Shown here piece after piece: positions 1 through 10,907 of a stretch of DNA of 44,157 nt. Below the pieces are notes generated by a model that saw nothing but the letters and a program-made list of their open reading frames with translations, did not search any database and was not told the origin of the DNA. Position numbers and translations under genes: made by a program. The first letter of the stretch is position 1; each line of letters opens with the position of its first letter. The stretch lies in assembly GCA_030141605.1 (NCBI GenBank), contig JAQGDQ010000719.1:1-44157 (forward strand). The letters are read 5' to 3'. This DNA comes from Tubiluchus corallicola. Its lineage: Eukaryota > Priapulida > Priapulimorpha > Priapulimorphida > Tubiluchidae.

Positions 1-541
1 GGATAACTTATTTTGGGCTGGCCACTTAAAGGATAATCACCAGATCTTCAGGCCAGCCTCTTTATAAATCACTATTGGATTACACAACACAGCACGTTTA
101 AATACACTGGATAACCAATTTTGGGCTGGCCACTTAAAGGATAATCACCCGATCTTCAGGCCAGCCTCTTTATAAATCACTATTATATTAGATAACACAG
201 CAAATTTAATTACACTTGATAACTGATTTGGGGCGGGCCACTTATATGATAATCACCAGATCTTCAGGCCAGCCTCTTTATAAATCACTATTATATTAGA
301 TAACACAGCACATTTAATTACACTGGATAACTGATTTGGGGCAGGCCACTTATAGGATAATCTCCCGAGCTTCAGGCCAGCCACTTCATGAATCACTATT
401 GGAATACACAACACAGCACATTTAATTACACTGGATAACCAATTTTGGGCTGGCCACTTAAAGGATAATCACCCGATCTTCAGGCCAGCCTCTTTATAAA
501 TCACTATTGGAATACACAAAACAGCAAATTTAATTATACTC

Positions 542-1143
542 GATAACTTATTTGGGGCTGGCCACTTAAAGGATATTCACCAGATCTTCAGGCCAGCCTC
601 TTTAGAGATCACTATTATATTAGATAACACAGCACATTTAATTACACTTGATAACTGATTTGGGGCAGGCCACTTATATGATAATCACCTGATCTTCAGG
701 CCAGCCTCTTCATGAATCACTATTGGAATACACAACACAGCACATTTAATTACACTGGATAATCAATTTTGGGCTGGCCACTTAAAGGATGATCACCAGA
801 TCTTCAGGCCAGCCTCTTTATAAATCACTATTATATTAGAAAACACAGCAAATTTAATTACACTGGATAACTGATTTGGGGCAGGCCACTTATAGGATAA
901 TCTCCCGAGCTTCAGGCCACCCTCCTTATAAATCACCATTGGATTACACAACACAGCACGTTTAATTACACTGGATAACCAATTTTGGGTTGGCCACTTA
1001 AAGGATAATCATCCGATCTTCAGACCAGTCTCCACAGTAAGTACCACTGGATTAGCAGCACAAACCAGCCTCTGTAGAAATCACTATTGGATTACACAAC
1101 ACAGAATATTTAACTATACTGGATAACTTATTTGGGGCTGGCC
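542..1143 (+). repeat. Higher-order satellite block, copy A
   Basis: This multi-monomer block recurs almost unchanged at 2241-2734, including private variants such as GGATATTCACC, CTTCATGAATC, CTCCCGAGC and the 40-bp insert in the same order. Copy A has one extra 108-bp monomer (about 757-865): the offset between copies falls from 1,699 to 1,591 bp across it. This shows block duplication by unequal exchange in addition to single-monomer amplification. Confidence 0.85.
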
Positions 1144-2240
1144 ACTTATAGGATAATCACCCGATCTTCAGGCCAGCCTCTTTAGAAATCACAATTGAAT
1201 TATACAACACAGCACATTTTATTACACTGGATAACCAATTTTGGGCTGGCCACTTAAAGGATAATCACCTGATCTTCAGACCAGCCTCTTTAGAAATCAC
1301 TATTATAATAGATAACACAGCAAATTTAATTACACTGGATAACTGATTTGGGACTGGCCACTTATAGGATAATCACCTGATCTTCAAGCCAGCCTCTTTA
1401 TAAATCACTATTATATTAGATAACACAGCAAATTTAATTACACTGGATAACTGATTTGGGGCAGGCCACTTATAGGATAATCTCCCGAGCTTCAGGCCAC
1501 CCTCCTTATAAATCACTATTGGATTACACAACACAGCACGTTTAATTACACTGGATAAATGATTTGGGGCTGGCTCTTATAGGATAATCACCCGATCTTC
1601 AGGCCAGTCTCATTTTAAATCACTATTGGATTACACAAAACAGCAAATTTAATTACGCTGGATAACGTATTTGTGGCTGGCCACTTAAAGGATAATCACC
1701 AGATCTTCAGGCCAACCGCTTTAGAAATCACTATTATATTAGATAACACAGCACATTTAATTACGCTGGATAACTGATTTGGGGCTGGCCACTTAAAGGA
1801 TATTCACCAGATCTTCAGGCCAGCCTCTTTAGAGATCACTATTATATTAGATAACACAGCACATTTAACTACACTGGATAACCAATTTTGGGCTGGCCAC
1901 TTAAACGATAATCACCCGATCTTCAGGCCAGTCTCCACAGTAAGTACCACTGGATTAGCAGCACGAACCAGCCTCTGTAGAAATCACTATTATATTAGAT
2001 AACACAGCAAATTTAATTACACTGGATAACTGATTTGGGGCTGGCCACTTATAGGATAATCACCCGATCTTCAGGCCAGCCTCTTCATGAATCACTATTG
2101 GAATACACAACACAGCTCATTTAATTACACTGGATAACCAATTTTGGGCTGGCCACTTATAGGATAATCACCCGATCTTCAAGCCAGTCTCATTATAAAT
2201 CACTATTGGATTACAAAAAGCAGCAAATTTAATTACGCTG

Positions 2241-2734
2241 GATAACTTATTTGGGGCTGGCCACTTAAATGATATTCACCAGATCTTCAGGCCAGCCTCT
2301 TTAGAGATCACTATTATATTAGATAACACAGCACATTTAATTACACTTGATAACTGATTTGGGGCAGGCCACTTATATGATAATCACCTGATCTTCAGGC
2401 CAGCCTCTTCATGAATCACTATTGGAATACACAACACAGCACATTTAATTACACTGGATAACTGATTTGGGGCAGGCCACTTATAGGATAATCTCCCGAG
2501 CTTCAGGCCACCCTCCTTATAAATCACTATTGGATTACACAACACAGCACGTTTAATTACACTGGACAACCAATTTTGGGCTGGCCACTTAATGGATAAT
2601 CACCCGATCTTCAGACCAGTCTCCACAGTAAGTACCCCTGGATTAGCAGCACAAACCAGCCTCTGTAGAAATCACTATTGGATTACACAACACAGAATAT
2701 TTAACTATACTGGATAACTTATTTGGGGTTGGCC
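2241..2734 (+). repeat. Higher-order satellite block, copy B
   Basis: This is the second copy of the block at 542-1143. It lacks one monomer but keeps the same ordered private variants. It ends in the same 40-bp-insert monomer followed by an ACAGAATATTTAACTATACT variant. Confidence 0.85.
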
Positions 2735-2935
2735 GCTTAAAGAATAATCACCCGATCTTCAGGTTAGCTTTCTTAGAAATCACTATCAGATTACACAGCA
2801 CTTAACTTTTAATTATACTTGATGTTTGAAATGTGGCTGGCTACTTAAATGATAATCACCCGATCTTCAGAGCAGCCTCCTTAGAAATCACCATCGGATC
2901 ATGCTGCACCACATATTTAATTACAATAGTGGTCA

Positions 2936-4079
2936 GATAGCTAAAAAGATTTTGCTATGGAAGAGAAGCGGACAACAACAAAAATGCATCCTCATTTTTG
3001 CGCCGAACCCCCAGAAAGTGTTCATGGAGCCTGTGCGAGTGTGCGTGTCATGGAGACGTTTGTTTTAAAACGCGTTTGATTACGTAGCTAGCTGCTTGGC
3101 TACTGCATCTATGTCGTTTCCGTCATTTCTTATTTTTACAAAGATACACGGCGAGGTGGAGTTGACTTTGTTCTGTTCTCCCTATAAAGCACATAAAGTA
3201 AGTACACAAGTCAAAGGAGTAAATTAAGAAATGAAAATTGTCAGTAGAAAATGCTTTCTATATTCATCATTTTCAAAATAAACAAATAATTTTTTCTTTT
3301 GCGTAAATAATAGTAACAATTTTTATTAATAAAGCATACGTTCTGCTAAAAATCAGACAAAAGGAAATTGTTGTCTAAGTATGGAACCGAACAATGTTAG
3401 GAAAGCAAATGAACAGTCTTTGAAAATGATAGAGAACATTTTAGAAATGGTAAAAACGTGTTTGATGGATTTTATATATTGCGACTAGAAAAAAAATTAT
3501 TTTTCCTACTCTGAAGATTGCTTATCAAGTGATCTGATGTCCCCATGAAAGGCGAAAAGAGAGAAAATACAGAAGGCGTCATAAAGGGAGAGGAGTTATA
3601 GAAATAAAGGTGAAATTGGTATAAAGGACAGATAGGAACGAGTCCGAGAAACTATGCTGTACACTTACAAAAGGCTGACAGATTATGCTTGCAACCGAAG
3701 TTACGCAATGCGATGTCAGTAAATAAATGCGCCACTGTTGAAAAAAATCTACTGTCGGTGTGATCTGGCGTTTGCAAGTGTCATAAAGCCTCCGTCTGTT
3801 TCTCTCTTTGAGAGTGGGGTAGACATCCTGTTACGCGCCTGAAATGTATGTCACTTCTGCCTGGTTCGCATCTCATCTTAGCAGAGCATTACTTTTGACA
3901 AGTTAGATCCTGATCCAGCCACAATCTTCCAAGAAAAACAGACATTAGCATTGAGAGCTCAATTGTAACTCTTAATGTATCGAGCAGTAAAAAGGTAGAA
4001 CACAAAGGCGATTAGCAGCCAATGTTAGATTAACAAATTTTCTACTACGTAATTTTCACGAAGCTAAGTTTTAAGGAAT
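2936..4079. other. Intergenic, no feature recognised
   Basis: Beyond the satellite edge the sequence is non-repetitive and AT-rich, with many stops in all frames. I see no exon, RNA gene or transposon end that I could defend. Confidence 0.6.
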
Positions 4080-4151
4080 TACCGGACCGAGAATTGAACC
4101 CCGGTCTCCCGCGTGACAGACGGGGTATACTCAACATTGTACTATCGAGGA
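4080..4151 (-). pseudogene. tRNA-Asp(GTC)-like relic
   Basis: Read on the minus strand, this 72-nt stretch follows the eukaryotic tRNA-Asp layout: a TCCTCGATAGTA start, an anticodon stem-loop with CTGTCAC (anticodon GTC), and a T arm reading GGGGTTCAATTC. The anticodon arm and the middle are well preserved. The acceptor stem is broken (TCCTCGA against TCCGGTA leaves two mismatches) and there is an extra base before the anticodon stem. It is therefore most likely a tRNA pseudogene or the head of an old tRNA-derived SINE. I cannot see a clear SINE body or tail downstream of it. Confidence 0.75.
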
Positions 4152-5449
4152 ATAACTACCGGCATAAAATCGAGGACGTTTCTGTGCTAGCTTGCAAATA
4201 CCCGAACTGCATACAAACAGGCGTTAAAGCGCGAAGCTTACGCTAAATTGTTCAGTATCCAATGGTAAATTAGCCAATTTATCGTTGATTTATCACGTAC
4301 TTACTTTTCAAGGAAATAAACGAGAAAATAAATCTATATGCCTAGTATTTTCAAAATTGTAATAAATATATAATAAAACATACACAATGCAGAGTATTAA
4401 AATAGAATGTAATTGTATATGTTCAGTGTGTTGACTGGTGTACATTACGTATTAGAAAATTACACAAATTTTAAAATTTTACATGATACTATAAAAATGT
4501 TATTAAGGAATAAAAACATTTGCAATTTACAATTAAAAATCTTTCACAAACATTTACGAAAACATCTTTTAAACTTTAGTTCTGTACATAATAACTTGAT
4601 GTATATTATTTTATAAAGACCTATGAAATAAAGTTATTATTCATGCCAATTGCTTTCACATACATAATACTGCAAACATTTTACAGCTGATTTTAACTTG
4701 TGTATTTGATTTAGCTACTTATTGATCTAGGCATTATATGTAAAAACATAGATAAACGTTAAAAGTAGGCCCACTTATTTACTTCTGAAACTTGCAATTT
4801 AAATTAGTAATGCATGGAAAAAAATGCAGGACCGGCGAAGTGAACAACTTAAAAAATATCCTTCCCATGGGAATTTAAACGTAGATCATCCTCTTGACAG
4901 GCAGGGATACTTGCAACTACTCAAGATTAACTGCTGACATCTACAAACATTACGTAGTTTGTTTGGTCTCAGTTCGTAACAGCTGCAAAGCATTGGGGTG
5001 TGCAAACAAGAAGACTTACTATTACAGGTATCTTAGAACTCACTAGTCGTTTTACATTTTCCACATTTTTAGCAAAGATGTTAAGACGGTACTTTTGAAA
5101 GTTGGTACTGATGAACTAAAACCTTGGACATTTTTTTAATGAAATTAGATGAAATTCTGAAAAAACTAATGCATTAGGAGGCTGCTATATTCGCACCTTC
5201 TTCATGGCAAGTCGGATATCCTGCATAAATTGAGAAGGTCTCTCACAGCCCGTAAGTAGTGAGAAAGCGCTGCACCTTGTTGAAATACTGCACTGTTAAT
5301 AGTGGAAGAATAGTGTCCTCCTCCGTGTAGTGATCTGAATTAGTGAGTTTCAGTGTGGTGTGCTGAACTTCAGTTGGTGATAGAAGGATCTTTTGTCAAG
5401 TTAATTTTGCACCTCGTTTGTTACGCTACTGTCACAGCAACGGCGGGGT

Positions 5450-5453
<4 letters not shown>
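4152..5453. other. AT-rich intergenic sequence
   Basis: A 67-codon open frame at 4413-4616 is compositionally AT-driven and resembles nothing I know. I see no other structure. Confidence 0.5.

Positions 5454-5548
<95 letters not shown>
5454..5548 (+). repeat. (CT)n microsatellite
   Basis: This is a nearly pure CT dinucleotide tract with a few CTTT interruptions. It grades into pyrimidine-rich sequence up to about 5605. Open frames of Leu-Ser or Arg-Glu repeats across it are repeat artefacts. Confidence 0.97.
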
Positions 5549-5859
5549 CGCTCTTCTCACTTTGTCTTTCCCTCTTTCTCTCTTTGTTCACCTTCTTCTC
5601 TCTGCCTCTCTTAAGCAAATCAAAACAAAATTATTAAATAACCAGTACCAGTCGACCAGCAATCAAAAATAGTTAAATCAGGGCAGTACAGAAGATGCAG
5701 AACAGCACACCTACATTAATAATGGCATGGTACAAATATTTAAGCATAAAATACATTTTCCGCAAAAGTAATTCGAAATAGTGCACACAGATCTAACCTC
5801 TCTTCTTCTGAGATGGTTTTGCATTCGCCCGATTCCGAGAAGGAGACAGAAAGAATAAA

Positions 5860-5940
5860 AGGGTCCTCCCTTTTCTTTACTTGTTTGCAAAATTGTGCAT
5901 CGTTACCTTGGAAACATTTGTTTTGCGTCATTATTGATTA
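5860..5940 (+). repeat. Dispersed repeat, copy 1 (with X-box)
   Basis: The stretch from CTCCCTTTTCTT through GTTACCTTGGAAAC to TGCGTCATTA matches 10590-10645 at recognisable but diverged similarity. The two form a dispersed repeat pair of unknown family. The X-box-like palindrome lies inside the shared part. Confidence 0.55.
5902..5915. promoter_or_regulatory. RFX X-box-like palindrome GTTACCTTGGAAAC
   Basis: It matches the X-box form GTTNCC-NN-GGNAAC exactly. Because it sits in a dispersed repeat, it may be repeat-derived rather than selected. Confidence 0.4.
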
Positions 5941-5948
5941 GGCAACTA

Positions 5949-5956
5949 GTTACCGC
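5949..5956. repeat. Left 8-bp target-site duplication (GTTACCGC)
   Basis: This octamer directly precedes the left end of the hAT-like element and is repeated exactly at 6969-6976, immediately after its right end. Confidence 0.75.
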
Positions 5957-6363
5957 CAAGGCTGACAGTACAATGCGGTACGAAAAAATACCGCACTTCG
6001 TATCTTTCAAAAATACCGTACCTACAAAATTTAATCGTACCCTACTAGTACGATAAAACATCGTTAGCTTGAGCTACTTTTTACTTAATTAATGATTATG
6101 TGGCAGACACGATGAGTTAGGCCTATTAACTAGATTTCAGTGGTTGTCTAAAATTGCGCTTACTTGTGACAAACTTCTAGTGTTAATTCAAATTTAGTGT
6201 CTTGCCTAAAACACCTGTAACAATAATCATAATCATAATACAAGTTATACAAAGTTAGTTAACATTAGAAGTTAAATGCAGCTTTTATAGAAAACGTAGA
6301 ATGTATTTCAACTTAAGTTACAATCTAGCATAAATCTGCCATAAGCCAGGTAACTTTACCTGC

Positions 6364-6365
<2 letters not shown>

Positions 6366-6401
<36 letters not shown>
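6366..6401. repeat. (AT)n microsatellite
   Basis: This pure AT dinucleotide run lies inside the hAT-like element, seven bases before the large hairpin. Confidence 0.95.
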
Positions 6402-6403
<2 letters not shown>

Positions 6404-6407
6404 GGAC

Positions 6408-6479
6408 ATTAATCAGCGTGGCTACAGCATTTAATAACTATATATGTAGTTATTAAATGCTGTAACCACGCTGATTAAT
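6408..6479. repeat. 33-bp inverted repeat with 6-nt loop
   Basis: The arms 6408-6440 and 6447-6479 are reverse complements with a single mismatch, around the loop TATATG. The arm begins ATTAATCAGCGTGG. It could be a nested foldback insertion or the core of the host element. A microRNA-type precursor is possible in shape, but nothing here shows transcription. Confidence 0.9.
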
Positions 6480-6968
6480 AAGTCTGTATATCTCGAATTT
6501 ATTTTGTCGGCAAATCAAACATTTAACTCAGGTAATATACAGTTAATAAATCGTTGTTGTTTTGCAGATCGGTAAAGTTCGAGACGTTCCTCTTTGAAGA
6601 TATATATTTTGAAATGTTCTTGTTGAAAAGAATCTACATGACTTGAGATGTTCAGCATATTTCTACACAAAGCGTCAAAAGTCAGAAATAGGAGTTAAAA
6701 TATCGTTGTTATATGAACATGTGTGAAACGTGGGAAACAAAATACCCAAAGTTATATACGGGAAACGACAATTGGCGCTTCTAAACAACTTGTCGCTTAT
6801 GCAACCAAAACGAACCAATAAATAACTGTGCTCTGTGTTGATCAGGGAAGAACAACAAAAATTACCGTAATTTTGTACCGTACCATGCTGCTGAAAAAAT
6901 ATCGTACCGTAATTCCGTACCGTACTTTTAAGAATTTTTATTTCGTACCAACCGTACTGCCAGCTTTT

Positions 6969-6976
6969 GTTACCGC
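6969..6976. repeat. Right 8-bp target-site duplication (GTTACCGC)
   Basis: Exact copy of 5949-5956, directly after the right terminus of the hAT-like element. Confidence 0.75.
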
Positions 6977-8001
6977 TTTAGCTAAGAACCAATTTTAACA
7001 AAATTAATTAGAGACAGACTTTTAGATACCGAACTGTCAATCAGCCATAACTAATAATCAACGATTCTATTTGTAACGCTATCCACTCAGTATGAGAGAG
7101 TAGTTCGGAGCCATCCTAATAGTACACCTAATCAATCAAAGCCACGTATCCGCAGAAGAGTGAAACTAACAATCATCAATATTTTAGCTTCAGTCAGTTT
7201 GATTATACAAAATCTATATCATAGCGTTGTGCCAACTAATTTGAGAGACTAGAATTACTAGATCATAATGCCCATATAATTTTTGTAAAACCGTAACAAA
7301 AACTTAACTACGTAGCTAAAGGGCCAAAACCGGGTAAAACACCAGGACCTGTCGAAAATCTAGAGTCCGGACTGCTCTTAATTGTGATAAGGAAAATTTT
7401 GGTTGTACGGTTTTTATCATTAGATAGGATTTTCGATCGTATATAGACTTACAAATGCAAATATTTACTCGTCTGCTTATTGAAGATGACAAAAGTTGTT
7501 AAGAGAAAGAAGTTATTAAACTTCTTAGAAATAGTTGTGTAAGATGAATTTTATATCGTTAGCATTCTACTTGAATATTTTGAAATGGCTACTGAACGCA
7601 AAAATAAATTCAATAAATTTTTTAACCAAAATTGGCGTACCAAATTTTAGAAGGACGGCCATTTAATTCACTTTCTACTTGGTTATTGCTTATAATAAAC
7701 CAGTTCAACTGCAAAATCACAACTACAAGGATCTAAATTCAGTGTTCAGTACACACAGAACATCCAAAAGGCACAGTTACTGTGTGAAGACTGAACTTTC
7801 TGCTGTTATTAACGTGCAATATGTACGCTGATATTTCTGTCAGATGATGATATGTCAACAACTAAAGAAAAGTCATTAAAGGTGTTGTATAGCTTCGGCG
7901 AAGTTCATGGGCTCGTCCGGTAAGCATACGTGGTTTTTATGCGAGTGGCTTCAATGGGCTTAGCAGTTCACTCCTGGCTGTATCACCCATAAATCTTGAC
8001 T
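6977..8001. other. Intergenic, no feature recognised
   Basis: AT-rich unique sequence. The last nine bases (ATCTTGACT, 7993-8001) look like the left target duplication of the SINE that follows. Confidence 0.5.
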
Positions 8002-8244
8002 GTGCATCGGTATAGTCTAGCGGTAACGCGTAGGTTTTCGCCTGGCAGGTCGTGAGTTCGATACTGCGGCCGGATCATAACGAAGACTTTTAAAAACGGT
8101 TGCCTGCCTGGCACGTGATATTTAAGATAAAAGCGGGGTAACAATAGTCACTTTTATGCAGGTCTAGATTTGTTATTTACAGTCGGCAAAAAAACCTTTT
8201 GAGCTTATATTAATTGTTAATCCAAAAGCCGACTTTAAATAAAG

Positions 8245-8301
<57 letters not shown>
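8002..8301 (+). mobile_element. tRNA-derived SINE with (ATT)n tail
   Basis: The head carries an A-box-like TAGTCTAGCGG (8013-8023) and a B-box-like GAGTTCGATAC (8054-8064) at tRNA spacing. A tRNA-unrelated body follows, ending in CTTTAAATAAAG and then (ATT)n to 8301. ATCTTGACT before the head and ATCTTGGCT after the tail (8302-8310) form a probable 9-bp target duplication with one mismatch. The whole unit is 300 bp. The anticodon region is too altered to name the parent tRNA. The ATT tail suggests mobilisation by a LINE with a similar 3' end; I see no matching LINE tail in this window. Confidence 0.8.
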
Positions 8302-8303
<2 letters not shown>

Positions 8304-8311
8304 CTTGGCTA

Positions 8312-9865
8312 TTTTGCGAAAGGTGCATATACATCCGAACGCGGCTGATTCACTTCTGTCGGTTGAAGTGCATCAACCGCATAATCTTACTGGGATGTCG
8401 TTGATTAGTCATCTAGGTTCCGGTCACGCCGTAAACATGTCGTCGAGATGCCTGCCATTGATATGACTTTGGATTGGCTTGCAGTGTGTCTGAGCATATA
8501 AAAAACGTAATTTTAGCAGTAAACGAAAGCAAAAGCCTCAAAATTTGTTAACCTGTAAACTCAGGGTCTTCCATACTTTCGTATACAAGTTCTTCTTAAC
8601 AATTGACGTCAAACATATTGGTCTATCGCTCCGCCCCCGCTGCAACGTAAGCACTCTCAGCAGCATTCAGGACAACAACTCACGCAGGACAACAACTGTC
8701 TAAGCTAAACTAAACTAAACAAATGACACTCACAACTAATGTCTAATCAGCAGATAAACTGATTGCTCTTTTTCATAAACACAAATTTGCAGAGCAGCAG
8801 CTATTTTAACACGAAATTAGCACTTCAAGTAGCCAAAAAAATGAGTTTCAATTTAAACAGAATGTAGGGACGAATTTTCAAAGCACTACAAAATACAGAG
8901 ACATAAATATAATAAAGAAACGAAATCAGTCAGCCTTGCTTTACAATAAATGAGCAGCAAAAATATTAAGTCTTTCTTGCATTTAAACATACGAACATCA
9001 AGCCAGCGATGTATTTTTTTATATTAATTGATCATGTGTTCGTCTGCAAGATTTATTAAGTTTTCGTACTTTTCCGTTTGTCAGGCTACGGAAATGGAAT
9101 AAATTTGTCTGTTCCATTCCATAGACGACCTTATATTGAATGGCCGAGTCACATAGGTCCCAATGGTATCTTTTAACGTTGATAATAAGCAGAAAAATAG
9201 CGTACATTCAGCTAATATTACATTGATGTATAATCTAAGTTTTGACCACATTTGAATTAAATGTGACTGTGAAGATCTCATTGAGGTTTATAAAAACTGG
9301 CCAGAAAAGAAAACATTATTTAAAGTTAACCAAATAGCTGTTTTTTTCTAACCTACAAAGGCATAAGCTAAACTAAATTGCGTATTTTCTTGATTGCAAA
9401 TTGGTATAATCAGCAACTCATAGACGTAAGTGTTGTGCATTTCTTCTTATAAACCAAACTAGACTATATATTTCTACCAATTCACTTGCAATTTCAATTG
9501 ACAATAATAAAGTCTAGAATCAGGCTAATATTTCTCCCGCTAACTAATGAAAAGTTGAGCATTTTTCATAACAGTATTAGACGGAGCTGCAGCTAAATGT
9601 CCCGAACGTACCTACTGCATGGGTGTGTGAAATCACTTGCACGCTGATTGGGCAGTCAGCGAAAATGATTGACATTAGGTTAGACCTCAATTGCCTGTAG
9701 ACCTTAACAGAGAACATGTTTGTACAAGGCGTTTATCTCATTACTGGAGACCAAATGGGCGATTATGTCATTGAAAAGGTCAAGGAAAAATGGAGCAGGA
9801 AAATTAAAACTATTATAAAACGAAAAGTTCAAAAAACTTTATTACTATTGCATGTGCCTTAAAAT
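8312..9865. other. Intergenic, no feature recognised
   Basis: Two overlapping 60-codon frames on the minus strand (9019-9281) look random. I see no other signal. Confidence 0.5.
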
Positions 9866-9912
9866 ATGTGGCATTTACTTACTCTAAAAACAAGAGTAAG
9901 TACATACCACAT
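9866..9912. repeat. 20-bp inverted repeat hairpin
   Basis: The arms 9866-9885 (from ATGTGG) and 9893-9912 pair at 18 of 20 positions around a 7-nt A-rich loop. Flanking TTAAA and TTTAA sequence could extend the stem. It might be a foldback element or a small-RNA precursor; no promoter evidence is visible. Confidence 0.75.
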
Positions 9913-10589
9913 CTTTAAAATAAAAACAAGAGCAAGCAGATACTCAAGAAATGAAGTGTTTTCAAAAGGTAATTTAAAATAAAGATATAAATTTATTTGT
10001 GCAGAAAACGTTATGAAAGGCTTTCAAAGTTTCAGTTATCTAAAATATTCACCATAAAATTCTTTACATCAACATGAGAACACTCAATGGAAATCATGAT
10101 TCAAGGTTATGTTGTTATCCGCCTTGTTCGCAATACTGGAAAAGAGGTTTTTTCTTCGACCACAGAATACAGATAGCACTGCAGAGCTCCTTATTGAAAG
10201 TAACTAATAATTATTAATGAAACGATAATTCGTCACTATAATATTATTGAAGTTAGCATTATATATAGGCCTACTTAACTGATAATCATAAAAAAAACTT
10301 AAGTCCCAAAACTGGGTGAGGGTCTTTTTCTGTAGTGAATTGTATAATAAAATATCAGTGATTCGTCCACCAGGTTATCAACTGTATAGTATTTTGAGTT
10401 GACTAACTTTCTTCAAAACCAATGTCTGGTAACACTCACCAATGCTATTTATATTTATGGACTTAACAAATAAGCATACAGAAAAGGAAACTTGCCTTGG
10501 AAATTTGCTGCAAGCGCAGAATGTATCAAATTTGAATAATTTTGCCTTGAAAACTTCCTGTAATGAAACGAGAAACAGGAGATTCCTTC
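9913..10589. other. Intergenic, no feature recognised
   Basis: AT-rich unique sequence. A short open frame from 10442 overlaps the dispersed repeat that follows and resembles nothing known. Confidence 0.45.
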
Positions 10590-10645
10590 CTCCTTTTCTT
10601 GTATCGCAAAAGTGCGTCGTTACCTTGGAATCGTTTGTCTTATCG
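10590..10645 (+). repeat. Dispersed repeat, copy 2 (with X-box)
   Basis: Diverged relative of 5860-5940. It shares the CTCCTTTTCTTG, GCAAAA, GTCGTTACCTTGGAA and TCGTCATCA segments in the same order. Its X-box-like part (10619-10632, GTTACCTTGGAATC) has one base off the palindrome. Confidence 0.5.
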
Positions 10646-10907
10646 TCATCACTAGCTGCGTAATTTGTTGCTACATGTTACGTCATTCAAGTGAACGGAA
10701 GTTACGGAAACACAAAGCGGGCTTATTGTGATGGCAACCGATTTTTTTGTGTAAGTATAAATTGATACATAACGGATACAATCTATTATCTATCTATCTA
10801 CCGCAATATCTATCAACAATTAGAAACTGCATCACATTAATCCCACGGCAAATATATAATAAAATTACTGAAGGAATTTACAATTCCCCCGCACAATGTA
10901 AATTTCC

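Larger units (their letters stand above)
1..2935. repeat. Satellite array, 108-bp monomer
   Basis: About 27 head-to-tail monomers fill the left end of the window and continue past its edge. The period is 108 bp: the GGATAAC start falls at 1, 109 and 217. Each monomer contains GGCTGGCC (16-23 in the first copy) and its reverse complement GGCCAGCC (51-58), separated by 27 bp, so every unit could form a small hairpin. Two monomer flavours mix, one reading ACCAATTTTGGGCTGG and one reading CTGATTTGGGGCAGG. Three units carry a 40-bp insert. The last two units (about 2750-2935) are the most diverged, as expected at an array edge. I see no coding potential; open frames inside the array simply follow the repeat. 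Confidence 0.97.
5957..6968. mobile_element. Non-autonomous hAT-like DNA transposon
   Basis: The element is 1,012 bp long. The left end reads CAAGGCTGACAGTAC and the right end, reverse-complemented, reads AAAAGCTGGCAGTAC. This gives 15-bp terminal inverted repeats with three mismatches. Identical 8-bp direct repeats (GTTACCGC) flank it, as expected for hAT insertions. Both subterminal zones are packed with GGTACG/CGTACC and TACCGTA hexamers (5975-6053 and 6864-6957), resembling the subterminal motif clusters of hAT elements. No transposase reading frame is present, so it would depend on an enzyme supplied elsewhere. An (AT)n tract and a 33-bp-stem hairpin lie in the interior. Confidence 0.72.

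Noticed and set aside
2384-2569. Short frame in the satellite
   Set aside because: Follows the 108-bp repeat, with an internally repeated peptide; no evidence of expression.
1-2935. CRISPR array
   Set aside because: The repeat covers the entire period with no unique spacers, and the DNA is clearly an animal genome with spliced genes.
5353-5672. Overlapping Leu/Ser-rich and Arg/Glu-rich open frames
   Set aside because: Pure products of the (CT)n tract; open in several frames on both strands.
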